DNA of 64,000 nt from Puniceicoccaceae bacterium (GTDB taxonomy: Bacteria; Verrucomicrobiota; Verrucomicrobiia; Opitutales; Coraliomargaritaceae): contig JAGYJE010000011.1 in NCBI GenBank assembly GCA_018402305.1, positions 1 to 64,000 on the forward strand, in the 5' to 3' direction. Below, in pieces: positions 18,258 through 27,821 of the stretch. Under the pieces are notes generated by a model, which was not told the origin of the DNA, made no database searches, and saw nothing but the letters and a program-made list of their open reading frames with translations. Each line of letters opens with the position of its first letter. The stretch's first letter is position 1. A program made the position numbers and the translations under genes.

Positions 18258-18276
18258 TTCAATCTAGTCACCCTCG

Positions 18277-18579
18277 ATGCACCTTACACAACGAGAACAA
18301 GATAAACTCATGATTACCGTGGCGGCGGATCTAGCGCGCCGCCGGCAAGCCCGTGGCTTGAAGCTGAATTATCCGGAATCGGTCGCTCTGATCACCTATG
18401 AGCTATTGGAAGGAATCCGTGATGGGAAGACCGTGGCGGACCTGATGAGTTATGGTACTACGGTTCTTCAGCGTGAGAATGTGATGGAAGGTGTGCCTGA
18501 AATGATACAAGAGGTGCATGTAGAGGGAACATTTCCTGACGGGACCAAGTTAGTAACGGTTCACAACCCAATACGATGA
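18277..18579 (+). CDS. ureA: Urease subunit gamma
   Basis: 100 residues, the standard length of UreA. The start [20 protein letters not shown], the helix [15 protein letters not shown] and the ending [13 protein letters not shown] are typical. It forms the urease apoenzyme with UreB and UreC, which splits urea to ammonia and carbamate in the cytoplasm. Its stop overlaps the ureB start by 4 bases (ATGA). It leads a seven-gene urease operon. Confidence 0.98.
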   Translation: MHLTQREQDKLMITVAADLARRRQARGLKLNYPESVALITYELLEGIRDGKTVADLMSYGTTVLQRENVMEGVPEMIQEVHVEGTFPDGTKLVTVHNPIR

Positions 18580-18890
18580 TTCCCGGAGAATATAGATACC
18601 TGGATTCGGAGGCCTTGCTCGTTGGTAATGTTGGCTTGGCAACCATTATGCTAAAGGTGGCCAATCGAGGTGACCGTCCGGTGCAAATCGGCAGTCACTT
18701 CCATTTTTACGAAGTGAATGAAGCACTTGATTTCGACCGCGCTGCGGCGAAAGGCTTTCGGCTCAATATTGCCGCTGGAAATGCGGTTCGCTTTGAACCG
18801 GGCGACATTCGGGAGGTCGAACTGGTCGCGCTCACGGGGGAGCGAAAGGTTTACGGATTGAATAATAAAGTAGATGCCTTGCTCGATTAG
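18576..18890 (+). CDS. ureB: Urease subunit beta
   Basis: 104 residues beginning [18 protein letters not shown], with [17 protein letters not shown] and [27 protein letters not shown], the classical UreB core. UreB is fused to UreA in some bacteria but is separate here, translationally coupled through the ATGA overlap. It is a structural part of the urease trimer. Confidence 0.98.
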   Translation: MIPGEYRYLDSEALLVGNVGLATIMLKVANRGDRPVQIGSHFHFYEVNEALDFDRAAAKGFRLNIAAGNAVRFEPGDIREVELVALTGERKVYGLNNKVDALLD

Positions 18891-18920
18891 TCAGTCACCC
18901 TCTCCAAAAAGCAATTTGCT

Positions 18921-20654
18921 ATGAGTCTCGAATTCACCCGCCGCCAATACGCTGAAATGTACGGTCCAACCGCCGGCGACCAAGTACGCCTCGCTGATAC
19001 CGAACTCTTCATCGAAGTCGAGAGAGACCTGATTGCGGATGCGGCTGGTTATGGAAACGAGGTCAAATTCGGCGGCGGAAAAGTCATCCGAGACGGCATG
19101 GGGCAGTCGCCGCTGGCCTTGGATGGGAACTGCTTAGATCTGGTTTTAACCAATGCGACAATCATTGATCCAATCCTGGGGGTGATTAAAGCCGATATCG
19201 GGGTGAAAGATGGACGCATCGCGGGGATCGGCCATGCGGGTAATCCGCTCATTCAATCCGGCGTGACCGGAGGCATGGTGATTGGCGCGGGCACCGAAGT
19301 CATCGCGGCAGAGGGTCAGATCGTCACCGCTGGCGGATTTGATTCACATATTCACTTTATTTGCCCACAGCAAATCAATGAAGCGTTGACCAGTGGGATC
19401 ACAACGATGGTCGGTGGCGGCACCGGACCGGCTACGGGCACCAACGCCACCACTTGCACGCCGGGAGCATGGAACATACATAAGATGTTGGAATCGGCCG
19501 AAGCGTTCCCCATGAACCTCGGCTTCATGGGAAAGGGCAATGCCTCCAACTATGAAGCCTTGCGCGAGCAAGTCGTCGCCGGAGCCATGGGGCTCAAGTT
19601 GCATGAAGATTGGGGCACCACGCCGAGCGCGATTGACCACTGTTTAACGGTCGCCGACGAACTGGATGTGCAAGTGGCCATCCATACGGATACGCTGAAC
19701 GAGTCGGGCTTCGTTGAGACTACGATAGATGCCTTTAAAGATCGCGTGATCCATACATTCCACTCGGAAGGGGCCGGGGGCGGGCATGCCCCGGACATTT
19801 TAAAAGTCTGTGGGCAGGCAAATGTTTTGCCGTCCTCAACCAATCCTACGCGGCCCTACACGGTGAATACGATCGACGAGCACCTCGACATGTTGATGGT
19901 CTGCCACCACCTCGATTCGAAGATCCCTGAGGATGTGGCTTTTGCCGAATCCCGAATCCGCCCACAGACGATTGCGGCGGAAGATATTTTACACGATCGG
20001 GGGGCGATTTCGATCATCTCCAGTGATAGTCAGGCGATGGGACGTGTGGGTGAGGTCATCATCCGCACGTGGCAAACCGCCGATAAGATGAAGCGGCAAT
20101 TCGGGAAACTTGAATCTAAAAGACACCCCGCAGCAGACAATTTTCGCGTCTTGCGCTATATCGCAAAATACACGATCAACCCCGCCATCGCCTGTGGTTG
20201 CACGGCCGATGTCGGCAGCCTGGAAGTGGGCAAGCTGGCCGATATTGTTCTGTTCAAGCCAGCCTTTTTCGGCGTTAAACCCGAACTGGTGCTTAAGGGA
20301 GGGCTTATAGCGATGGCCAATATGGGCGATCCAAATGCTTCCATTCCGACACCACAGCCCATGTATTACCGTCCTCAGTTTGCGGCTTACGGCAAAGCAC
20401 TTTCCAAGACCTCGATTACCTTCCTGAGCCAGGCGGCCATCGATGCCGGAGTCGGCGATCAGCTCGAATTAAGAAAGCTCATGCGTGCGGTTTCGAATAC
20501 TCGCAATATTTCCAAGCACGACATGGTGTTGAATGACTATCTCCCCGAGATAGAAATTGATCCGGAGACCTACACCGTGACCGCCGATGGCGAAGTCCTA
20601 AGCTGCCAGCCTGCCGGCTGGTTGCCGCTCGCTCAGCGCTACTTCCTTTTTTAG
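18921..20654 (+). CDS. ureC: Urease subunit alpha (catalytic)
   Basis: 577 residues, slightly longer than the usual 567-572. All active-site residues are visible: nickel ligands His143 and His145 (DSHIH), the carbamylated bridging Lys226 (GLKLHEDWG), His255 (VAIHTDT), His281 ([10 protein letters not shown]) and Asp369 (SSDSQAMGR). The mobile-flap motif MVCHHLD provides catalytic His329. The enzyme should be active if nickel is inserted by UreEFGD. The 104-base gap to ureE (20655-20758) contains GGGATACGGGATG, reminiscent of the heptamer repeats elsewhere, but no gene. Confidence 0.98.
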   Translation: MSLEFTRRQYAEMYGPTAGDQVRLADTELFIEVERDLIADAAGYGNEVKFGGGKVIRDGMGQSPLALDGNCLDLVLTNATIIDPILGVIKADIGVKDGRIAGIGHAGNPLIQSGVTGGMVIGAGTEVIAAEGQIVTAGGFDSHIHFICPQQINEALTSGITTMVGGGTGPATGTNATTCTPGAWNIHKMLESAEAFPMNLGFMGKGNASNYEALREQVVAGAMGLKLHEDWGTTPSAIDHCLTVADELDVQVAIHTDTLNESGFVETTIDAFKDRVIHTFHSEGAGGGHAPDILKVCGQANVLPSSTNPTRPYTVNTIDEHLDMLMVCHHLDSKIPEDVAFAESRIRPQTIAAEDILHDRGAISIISSDSQAMGRVGEVIIRTWQTADKMKRQFGKLESKRHPAADNFRVLRYIAKYTINPAIACGCTADVGSLEVGKLADIVLFKPAFFGVKPELVLKGGLIAMANMGDPNASIPTPQPMYYRPQFAAYGKALSKTSITFLSQAAIDAGVGDQLELRKLMRAVSNTRNISKHDMVLNDYLPEIEIDPETYTVTADGEVLSCQPAGWLPLAQRYFLF

Positions 20655-20758
20655 AGATATGGGATACGGGATGATTTGTAGCTTATCCGAAAGCTGCCGA
20701 CTAACATGCCTTTGCTCGCTAAATAATACCCTACATTTTATAGCTCATTCCTCATTTT

Positions 20759-21238
20759 ATGCACTTAATTACCAAAGCACTTTCATGCACTCCTGGGCAC
20801 CTCGAAGTGGTTGCGATCCCCGTGGATCGGCATAAGCTAGCTCGGCGTCGTTGGCGCGGCTCGGCGTCGGATGGTAGCGATTTTGGCTTTGATGTAAGCG
20901 AAGCACTCTCGCACGGGGATTGCGTTTATTGGACAGAGACAAATGCCTATGTGATTGAGCAAAGTCCCGAAGACTGCTTGTTGATCGGATTGGGCGAGGT
21001 GCAGGAAGCCGCCTGGATTGGCTGGATGATTGGCAATTTGCATTTCAAAGCCGCCTTTGGCAAAGCAGGTGTGCTCGTGCCGGACGATCTTGCGGTCGAG
21101 CAAATGCTGGAACGTGAGGGGATTTATTATCGTCGGGTGCGGCACGTCTTCCAGCCCAGCAAGCAAGGAGGGCTCTCGCATGATCACAACCATTCGCATG
21201 GCCATTCGCATGGCTCTAGTCCGAGGCATTCGCATTAA
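20759..21238 (+). CDS. ureE: Urease accessory protein UreE (nickel chaperone)
   Basis: 159 residues. The N-terminal peptide-binding domain and the central metal-binding domain are present. The C-terminus is His-rich (HDHNHSHGHSHGSSPRHSH, from about 141), able to store several nickel ions. UreE delivers Ni(II) to UreG in the urease maturation complex. It starts 104 bases after ureC and ends 3 bases before ureF. Confidence 0.92.
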   Translation: MHLITKALSCTPGHLEVVAIPVDRHKLARRRWRGSASDGSDFGFDVSEALSHGDCVYWTETNAYVIEQSPEDCLLIGLGEVQEAAWIGWMIGNLHFKAAFGKAGVLVPDDLAVEQMLEREGIYYRRVRHVFQPSKQGGLSHDHNHSHGHSHGSSPRHSH

Positions 21239-21241
21239 GGG

Positions 21242-21949
21242 ATGGACGATTCAGGCCAGTCGGTTGCATGGGTGCCCGCGTTATTGCAGGTCTCGGATCC
21301 ACTGTTTCCAACGGGAGCCTATGCGCATTCGATGGGTTTGGAGCAGTGGGCGGCAACCTGCGGCTACCGTAACGGCGATGATTTGCTTCAGTTTTTTAGA
21401 GAACATGTCGGGCCTGCCTTGGCACGTCTGGAGTTGCCTTATCTGCGAATGGTGCGCGAGGCTATTGTGGCTGACGATTGGCCGGCTGTGCTCGATCTGG
21501 ATGCGGAAATTGACGCATGGAAATGGGCGAGTGAACTACGCGAAGCCAGTATTTCTCAGGGGCGCGGGCGCTTGCGCCTTTTGAAAAAACTATGGACGGC
21601 CTCGCCGGAGATAGAAACCTACTCGGCGGCCTTTGTCTCGGGCCGGGCGCGGGGGCACCACCTCGTGGTGGCGGCCTTGCAATTTGAACTTCTAAAGGTC
21701 CCGAACGAAGCGGGCCTCATGACTTACGGCTATCAGAGCCTCGCTAATTTTGTCTCTGCGTCGATCAAGCTCCTGCGGATCAGTCCTGAATCGGGCCAGC
21801 AAGTGCTGGCCGAAGGCTTGGCGCAGCTCCCTCGGTGGGTGGCCGCTTCGCTAGAGGTTGACCGCGAGACTGTGGGCTGGTTGGCGCCGGCGTTTGAGAT
21901 TGCCTCGGCGCGCCATGCCACCGCGTTTTCCCGACTCTTTATTTCTTAA
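21242..21949 (+). CDS. ureF: Urease accessory protein UreF
   Basis: 235 residues, all-helical. [22 protein letters not shown] near the N-terminus is the UreF signature (usually SDSxFPxGxFxHSxGLE). UreF recruits UreG and UreD to the apo-urease and gates nickel transfer. It lies 3 bases after ureE and 8 bases before ureG. Confidence 0.95.
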   Translation: MDDSGQSVAWVPALLQVSDPLFPTGAYAHSMGLEQWAATCGYRNGDDLLQFFREHVGPALARLELPYLRMVREAIVADDWPAVLDLDAEIDAWKWASELREASISQGRGRLRLLKKLWTASPEIETYSAAFVSGRARGHHLVVAALQFELLKVPNEAGLMTYGYQSLANFVSASIKLLRISPESGQQVLAEGLAQLPRWVAASLEVDRETVGWLAPAFEIASARHATAFSRLFIS

Positions 21950-21957
21950 TACCGACT

Positions 21958-22587
21958 ATGAAAAATCCACCACCCACATCGCCTGTTCGCATTGGTATCG
22001 GGGGGCCCGTAGGCTCCGGAAAGACGATGCTTCTCCTTCGTCTGATCGAAAAGCTGCACGAGCACTACTCCCTCGTTGCGATCACTAACGATATTTATAC
22101 CAAAGAAGACGAGCAGTTCCTCGTTCGAAACAGCCCGCTGGCGGCGAGCCGTATTCTCGGGGTGGAGACGGGCGGCTGCCCGCATACCGCGATTCGCGAC
22201 GATACCAGTATGAACGAAGCGGCCATTGAAAATCTCATCCTCCAGCATCCCGACACTCAAGTGGTCTTGATGGAAAGTGGGGGCGATAATCTTTCGGCTA
22301 CCTTTTCACCCGATTTGGTGGACGCGTTCATCTATGTCATTGATGTGGCGGAGGGGGATAAAATTCCGCGAAAAGGCGGGCCTGCGATTCGTTATTCCGA
22401 CCTCATGATCATCAATAAGACTGACCTGGCGCCCTATGTCGGGGCTGATCTCGATGTCATGGCCCGGGACTCAAAAATACAGCGTGGAGCGCGGCCATTT
22501 GTTTTTTGTGACCTTAAGAGCTACAAAGGCCTCGATGAGGTCGTCGCCTGGTTAGAGAAAGAATGCTTTTTTCCGATCCAAAGCTGA
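21958..22587 (+). CDS. ureG: Urease accessory GTPase UreG
   Basis: 209 residues. The P-loop [12 protein letters not shown] (about 15-26), the metal motif [14 protein letters not shown] (Cys-Pro-His), LMESGGDNL and the guanine-specificity NKTD are all present. GTP hydrolysis by UreG drives nickel insertion into urease. Its stop overlaps the preferred ureD start (TGATG). Confidence 0.97.
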   Translation: MKNPPPTSPVRIGIGGPVGSGKTMLLLRLIEKLHEHYSLVAITNDIYTKEDEQFLVRNSPLAASRILGVETGGCPHTAIRDDTSMNEAAIENLILQHPDTQVVLMESGGDNLSATFSPDLVDAFIYVIDVAEGDKIPRKGGPAIRYSDLMIINKTDLAPYVGADLDVMARDSKIQRGARPFVFCDLKSYKGLDEVVAWLEKECFFPIQS

Positions 22588-23447
22588 TGGCGGGTGTGTC
22601 GACCGATAGCCTTGCTTCCCGTCCCGGTGTTTTGGGAGGTGCGCGCCTGCATTACACCTACAGGCCGTCCATCGGGACACGCTTGACAGATCAATGGGTG
22701 CGCCCGCCGCTGCACTTAAATAAAGCGTATCACGAAGACGAGTGGGCGATCAGTCTTCTGATGAGCCCCACGGCGGGCCTCTTTGATAATGATTTGTTGG
22801 AGATCGACGCAAGGGTTTCGGCGGGAGCCAAGGCCGCCGTGATCAGCCCAGCCGCATGTCGGGTGCATACGATGCCTTCCGGGCATGCCACCGTCAGACA
22901 GCACTATGTGGTCGAGGCGGGCGCGCTACTCGATGTGTGGCCGGCGCCTTTGATCTTGCAAAAAGATGCCTGCCTGCATCAGCGCACGCGTCTAGATGTC
23001 GCGGCTGAAGCAACTGTTTTGCTTTGCGAAATCGTCGCCCCAGGGCGCGCTGCATTCGGAGAGGCCTTTGCATTCAGGGAATGGTTTTCACAGCTTAGAA
23101 TTTACCGTGAAGGGGTTCTGCGGGCTTTTGAGAATTTCAGCTGTCAGCCAGAGCGAGGGGATGTCGCGGATTGGCGGGCGTTATATGCCGGGGGGAGCTA
23201 TGCCAACATCTATTTCCTCAGCCCAAAGCCGTTGCCAGATCTGATTCAAGCACTTCATGAACTGGACATTTCGGACGGGATGATGGGCGCCAGTCCACTT
23301 CGCGAGGGTGGCGTGGGTATTAAAATTCTGGCTGCAGATGGGATTTGTCTGCGCAAAGCAATCTTTCTGGTTCGGAATCTGCTTAGTTTACACGCGGGTG
23401 TTATCTTTCCAAAAGGACTTTTTCGTGCTCAAACTTATTTTAATTAA
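22587..23447 (+). CDS. ureD: Urease accessory protein UreD (UreH)
   Basis: 286 residues from the ATG at 22587, which overlaps the ureG stop. An in-frame ATG at 22563 preceded by AGAGAAAGA is an alternative that adds eight residues. GGARLHYTYRP, MSPTAGLFDNDLLEIDARV and ACRVHTMPSGHATVRQHYVVEAG match UreD, the scaffold that passes nickel to urease with UreF and UreG. UreD usually opens urease operons; here it is last of the seven. Confidence 0.92.
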   Translation: MAGVSTDSLASRPGVLGGARLHYTYRPSIGTRLTDQWVRPPLHLNKAYHEDEWAISLLMSPTAGLFDNDLLEIDARVSAGAKAAVISPAACRVHTMPSGHATVRQHYVVEAGALLDVWPAPLILQKDACLHQRTRLDVAAEATVLLCEIVAPGRAAFGEAFAFREWFSQLRIYREGVLRAFENFSCQPERGDVADWRALYAGGSYANIYFLSPKPLPDLIQALHELDISDGMMGASPLREGGVGIKILAADGICLRKAIFLVRNLLSLHAGVIFPKGLFRAQTYFN

Positions 23448-23458
23448 AACCGTAAATT

Positions 23459-24220
23459 ATGCATCTGATTCAAGGCTCCATCGATACCTCCACCGTCCTA
23501 CTAACGAGTACTTTGGGCGCAATTGCAATTGGCGTCGCATGCGGCGGCGTGCGGCGGCAGATTTCCGGAAAACAAATGCCCGCTTTATTGGGCATGACCG
23601 GGTTGGTTTTTTTGGCTCAGATGCTGAATTTTTCAACCGGAATGGGCTTCTCCTGCCATTTAATCGGAGCGTCCCTTCTCGCTATGATGTTTGGGCCGTT
23701 TGCCGCGATGTTATCGATGGCATCCATATTAACGCTACAGCTTTGTTTTCTCAGCGATGGTTCCTGGCACACCTTGGGGGCTAATTTCCTGAGTATGGGC
23801 GTGGCCGCGCCTTGGGTTGCCTATGCGCTTCTGCGTTGGACGCGTGGCCGTTCTCAAGGCGAGCCTAACCCACGGGCGCTCGCTGGGCCGGCTGGGCCGG
23901 CTTTGGCGGCTTTGGCGGCCTTTGGCTCCGTGATGGCGGCAGCGCTCAGCATATATCTGATGGTTGAAAGTCCCCTATGGGGGATGGTTTCCATGGCAAT
24001 CGTCTGGGGGCTGATGGAGGCGGCGATTGCGACGCTTGCCTGCATCCTCTTGGTTCCCCGAGAAACGCGCAGCTACACCTCCGTGGAATCATCGAGCCGG
24101 ATCGCGCTTCGACCTCTGATTTTGATAGCTTGTGTGGCGCTCTGTTTGCTTCCTTACAGCTCTCAAGTGCCGGATGGCTTGGAGTATCAGTTAGCCCGCT
24201 TGGCGACCGAAACGAAATAG
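23459..24220 (+). CDS. CbiM/NikM-like nickel (cobalt) permease component
   Basis: 253 residues with about seven helices. The extreme N-terminus MHLIQGSI keeps His2, and KQMPALLGMTGLVFLAQMLNFS, HLIGASLLAMMFGPFAAML and DGSWHTLGANFLSMGV are CbiM family motifs. In ECF-type importers the N-terminal Met-His chelates the metal. Its position 12 bases after ureD argues for nickel supply to urease. The C-terminal region (about 205-253) might stand in for the NikN part. No ATPase (CbiO) or CbiQ gene is present here, so it must share one, or act alone. Confidence 0.8.
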   Translation: MHLIQGSIDTSTVLLTSTLGAIAIGVACGGVRRQISGKQMPALLGMTGLVFLAQMLNFSTGMGFSCHLIGASLLAMMFGPFAAMLSMASILTLQLCFLSDGSWHTLGANFLSMGVAAPWVAYALLRWTRGRSQGEPNPRALAGPAGPALAALAAFGSVMAAALSIYLMVESPLWGMVSMAIVWGLMEAAIATLACILLVPRETRSYTSVESSSRIALRPLILIACVALCLLPYSSQVPDGLEYQLARLATETK

Positions 24221-24255
24221 CTGTTTGGTCTGAGGGCACTTCTGAAAAACGACAT

Positions 24256-25194
24256 TCACTGTGAGAGTCCCGAAAATAGGTTTTGGGCGACATTTTTACA
24301 GATCCCAATGAAGAGGGTTTCGTTGAAATTGAGGTCTTTTTTTTCAGGGTGCGCCACCACCCAGTGACGACGGAGGGTCCTTCGGCCCAATGGGAAGCTT
24401 CGGAGACTGCCGTTGCTGATTTCTTTTTTTACGATCCAATTGGGCAAAATGCCAATGCCGATATCGAGTTCGACGAGGCGTTTGATCACTTCTTCATTCG
24501 CAATTTCGATGAAAGGCATCAGCGATGCACCGAAGCTACGAAAATACTCGTCTATCAGGTTGAAAGTGTAGTCCTCTGTGCCACTCAGAATAATACGTTG
24601 AGATTCAATTTCACGAATGCTTGCTTTACTGTTTGCGGTCCACTCATGCATGGGATTCACAATGAACTGCAGACAGTCAGACCCGATACAGGTTTTGTTT
24701 TTTTGCCTGGAGAAACTTCCTGAGGGATAGATCGCAACGTCGATTTTATTCCCTTCAAGAAGTGCGATGAGTTCGTATGTGTTTCCCGGGATGATCTGGA
24801 TGTTCATGCTCGGAAGGCTCTCCTTTAACTCTCTCAACGCGAGAGGGATGATGTATTGACAGGCGGCAGTACTCGCACCAATGCGAAGCGTTTGATGGGA
24901 CGCGTTGCTCCATTCTTTGACCAGATACCGCGCCTTGGTTAAATTCTTCAGTATATCTTCTGCATAAGCCAAGAGGCGCTGGCCCGCATACGTTAACTCG
25001 ATTTTCCGCGTGTCCCGAATAAATAACTTAGATCCCAAATCCTCCTCCAGGCGTTTAAGCGAATGACTAACAGCAGAAGTCGTTAAGTTCAAATGAACAG
25101 CGGCTTTGCGGATGCTGCGTGCATTCGCGATCTCACGAAAATTTAATAGATGGCGCGTTTCTAACGGATGGTGCATAAGAAAAACCGAAAGCAT
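24256..25194 (-). CDS. LysR-family transcriptional regulator
   Basis: 312 residues. The N-terminal winged helix-turn-helix reads NFREIANARSIRKAAVHLNLTTSAVSHSLKRLEEDLGSKLF (about 18-58). A LysR substrate-binding domain follows, with RIGASTAACQYIIPLALREL as its opening strand. It is the only minus-strand gene in the island, convergent with the nickel permease and divergent from the NrtA-like gene, the usual LysR layout for control of the divergent promoter. I use the ATG at 25194 next to TAGGAG; ATG 25176 is an alternative. Confidence 0.9.
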   Translation of the reverse strand: MLSVFLMHHPLETRHLLNFREIANARSIRKAAVHLNLTTSAVSHSLKRLEEDLGSKLFIRDTRKIELTYAGQRLLAYAEDILKNLTKARYLVKEWSNASHQTLRIGASTAACQYIIPLALRELKESLPSMNIQIIPGNTYELIALLEGNKIDVAIYPSGSFSRQKNKTCIGSDCLQFIVNPMHEWTANSKASIREIESQRIILSGTEDYTFNLIDEYFRSFGASLMPFIEIANEEVIKRLVELDIGIGILPNWIVKKEISNGSLRSFPLGRRTLRRHWVVAHPEKKDLNFNETLFIGICKNVAQNLFSGLSQ

Positions 25195-25337
25195 CTCCTA
25201 TGCCGATCAATGAATTCCGCGCACATCCCATTCAGAGAGCTAAAACCCATGGGTATTGAACGAAATTTGATACACTGTGAAATAAGTTGATGCCTAAAAT
25301 TTAAGAAATTTAGAGAATCTGGCGATTGGCATGCTAG

Positions 25338-26429
25338 TTGGAAGGCGTGCCTGCAGCAAAAACCAGTCAACCAAGAACGCCACCAACCTTTGCGATCCAG
25401 TCTTCGCGAAAGAGTTTGAATATCGGATTTGTCCCGATGTCGGACTGTGCCCCGCTGATCATAGGCAAGGAAATGGGTTTCTTCGAGCGTGCTGGCCTGG
25501 ATGTAAAATTATCCAGAGAAGCTGGGTGGGGTACGATTCGTGAACGCATGATACATGGGGAGCTGGATGCGTCGCATGCACACGCAAGTATGGTCTACGA
25601 ATTGAATCTAGGACTGGGGTCTCGTCGTGCGCCCTGTTTGACCGGCTTTATGATGTCTCATAACGGCAGCGCGATATCGTTTTCGAATGAGCTTTGGGAG
25701 TTGGGTGTGCGGGATGCCCGGAGCATGAAGCAGGTCATCGAGGAGCATAGGGGTAAACGAAAATTTCGTTTTGCTATAGTGCTGAAGTTTTCAACTCAGA
25801 ATTACCTGCTGCGCAAGTGGCTTCGCCGTGGGGGTATTGATCCCGATGTTGATGTCGAATTAGTGGTCGTTCCACCTCCTCAAGTGTTTTCCTGCTTACT
25901 CCAAGGCCATATCGATGGGTATTGCGCGGGCGAGCCATGGGGTTCGATTGGTTTGCTAGAAGGTATTTGCTGGTGTGCGGCATTGACAGCGGATGTCGAG
26001 CACATGCACCCAGAGAAAGTCTTGTTGGTGCGTCAAGAGTTTGAAGCGATGCGGCACGAAGAGCACCTAGCGATTATTGAGGCGCTGATGGGGGCGGCTG
26101 AATACTGCGACAAGCCGGTCAACCGCCACGAACTCGCACAGATACTTTCGCAGGCCTGTTATTTTGACGTGAGCAAAGAGTCTTTGCTCAACGGGTTGCG
26201 CGGCCCCTTTCAGCTCGGCTTGCCCGGACAGACCAGTGCGCTGGATGCAATTGTCTTTCAGCGTAATCACGCCAACGAGCCCAGCCTCGAAAAGGCACGG
26301 TGGGTCTTGAGCGAAATCAATCGAAACAAGCTCACTCCCGAACCCCTGGAATTAAGCGGTGAGCAAATACAAAGCTATTTCCGAATGGATCTCTATGAGG
26401 AAGCAGGGCGGTGCTACCAAGCCGCCTAA
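25338..26429 (+). CDS. NrtA/NMT1-like binding protein without signal peptide
   Basis: 363 residues related to the CmpA/NrtA and NasS group of periplasmic-type binding proteins. Visible motifs are LNIGFVPMSDCAPLIIGKEMGFFERAGLDV (about 27-56), ERMIHGELDASHAHA and the hinge segment HIDGYCAGEPWGSI. There is no signal peptide, lipobox or membrane segment, so it should stay in the cytoplasm. NasS, a cytoplasmic relative, is a nitrate sensor, so a sensor role for an amide or nitrogen signal is possible. The start is uncertain: TTG at 25338 or GTG at 25347. It sits between the divergent LysR gene and urtA. Confidence 0.75.
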   Translation: MEGVPAAKTSQPRTPPTFAIQSSRKSLNIGFVPMSDCAPLIIGKEMGFFERAGLDVKLSREAGWGTIRERMIHGELDASHAHASMVYELNLGLGSRRAPCLTGFMMSHNGSAISFSNELWELGVRDARSMKQVIEEHRGKRKFRFAIVLKFSTQNYLLRKWLRRGGIDPDVDVELVVVPPPQVFSCLLQGHIDGYCAGEPWGSIGLLEGICWCAALTADVEHMHPEKVLLVRQEFEAMRHEEHLAIIEALMGAAEYCDKPVNRHELAQILSQACYFDVSKESLLNGLRGPFQLGLPGQTSALDAIVFQRNHANEPSLEKARWVLSEINRNKLTPEPLELSGEQIQSYFRMDLYEEAGRCYQAA

Positions 26430-26453
26430 TAACCACAAAACCATAACATAAAC

Positions 26454-27701
26454 ATGAAAATAATAAAAACGACAAAAAAGCAGCTTCTGGCTCTGTGCGG
26501 TATGGCAACATTCGCATTCGGAAGCTTATCCGCAGCGGAGTATCCGACCGCTGAAGTCAACACAACGGGCCTCGCCGTGACAGATGACACGGTTACCGTG
26601 GGTCAGTTGCACTCGATTACCGGAACCATGGCGATCAGTGAAACCGGATCGGTCGAGGCGGAGCGACTGGCGATCAAGCAGATTAATGAAATGGGCGGCG
26701 TTCTTGGTCGGCAGATTGAGATTATCCAGGAGGACGGTGCCAGTGACTGGCCGACGTTTGCTGAGAAGGCGCGGAAACTGATCATTAACGATAAGGTGGC
26801 CGCTGTTTTTGGTTGCTGGACGTCCGCTTCCCGTAAGGCCGTGCTCCCCATCTTTGAACGTCACAATAATATGCTCTACTACCCGACCTTCTATGAAGGC
26901 CTCGAAGCATCCAAAAATGTGGTTTACACCGGCCAAGAGGCGACACAGCAAATCATTTGGGGGCTGGATTGGGCGTACGAAGAGCTGGGCGCAAGAACGT
27001 TTTACCTAATCGGTTCCGACTACATTTGGCCGCGCACATCCATGAAGATCGCCCGCACACATATCGAGCAGGTGCTCAAGAAAAAAGATCCCAGCTGTGA
27101 GGTTGTCGGTGAGGAATATTATGCACTTGGACACACGAACTTCCGCTCTTTAATCAATAAAGTCAGACTGCGGAAGCCAGACTTGATGTTTACGGCCGTT
27201 GTCGGTGGGAGCAATGTCGCTTGGTATCGTCAATTGCGCTCGGCCGGGGTTACTGCCAAGAATTATCCCATGCTCACGATCTCCACGACGGAGGATGAGC
27301 TTCTGGGGATCGGCGGTGAGAATGCGGAGGGTTTTTACGCCAGCATGAAATACTTCCAATCACTGGATAATCCAGAGAATGAAGCTTTTGTTAAAGAATT
27401 CAAAGAAATGTGGGGCGAGGACTCTGTCATCGGGGATGTGACGCAAGCGGCCTATCTCGGACCGTGGATCTGGAAAGCAGCTGTGGAAAAAGCGGGTAGC
27501 TTTGACATCGACAAAATTCATTTAGCCCACCCTGGAATCGAACTTGATGCCCCCGAAGGCTACGTCCGCGTTCACGACACAAACCAGCACCTCTGGAGTA
27601 AAGCCAAGATCGGTAGGATTCTGAAAAACGGTCAGTTCGAAGTCGTTGCTGTATCCGATGAGCTCATTGAGCCGGATCCCTTCCCTGAAGGTTATCAATA
27701 A
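26454..27701 (+). CDS. urtA: Urea/short-amide ABC transporter binding protein
   Basis: 415 residues. The signal peptide (about 1-28, ...GSLSAAEYP) is followed by a type I periplasmic binding protein. TVGQLHSITGTMAISETG, EAERLAIKQINEMGGVLGRQIE, VFGCWTSASRKAVLPIFE and LLYYP-like NNMLYYPTFYEGLE are the UrtA/FmdD hallmarks. It binds urea or short amides in the periplasm for import by UrtBCDE. It follows the NrtA-like gene by 24 bases. A hairpin separates it from urtB, consistent with higher expression of the binding protein. Confidence 0.93.
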   Translation: MKIIKTTKKQLLALCGMATFAFGSLSAAEYPTAEVNTTGLAVTDDTVTVGQLHSITGTMAISETGSVEAERLAIKQINEMGGVLGRQIEIIQEDGASDWPTFAEKARKLIINDKVAAVFGCWTSASRKAVLPIFERHNNMLYYPTFYEGLEASKNVVYTGQEATQQIIWGLDWAYEELGARTFYLIGSDYIWPRTSMKIARTHIEQVLKKKDPSCEVVGEEYYALGHTNFRSLINKVRLRKPDLMFTAVVGGSNVAWYRQLRSAGVTAKNYPMLTISTTEDELLGIGGENAEGFYASMKYFQSLDNPENEAFVKEFKEMWGEDSVIGDVTQAAYLGPWIWKAAVEKAGSFDIDKIHLAHPGIELDAPEGYVRVHDTNQHLWSKAKIGRILKNGQFEVVAVSDELIEPDPFPEGYQ

Positions 27702-27730
27702 GTTGATCGCTGGATAAATTGATTCTCTAC

Positions 27731-27761
27731 AGCCGCTATTCGGGAATCCCGGGTAGCGGCT
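27731..27761 (+). promoter_or_regulatory. Intercistronic hairpin between urtA and urtB
   Basis: AGCCGCTA (27731-27738) pairs perfectly with TAGCGGCT (27754-27761), with an inner CGGG/CCCG stem. No T run follows; AAGGAGG comes next. Such structures protect the upstream mRNA or cause partial termination, which would set binding protein above permease. Confidence 0.7.
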
Positions 27762-27821
27762 TAAGGAGGTGAAAGCATCCATAAACTCACAAAATTTATC
27801 ACAAAGAGAAGTTATTAATTC

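Noticed and set aside
25319-25335. Second sigma-54-like GG-N10-GC motif before the NrtA-like gene
   Set aside because: Matches outside the dinucleotides are poor, and transcription would begin after the probable start codon.
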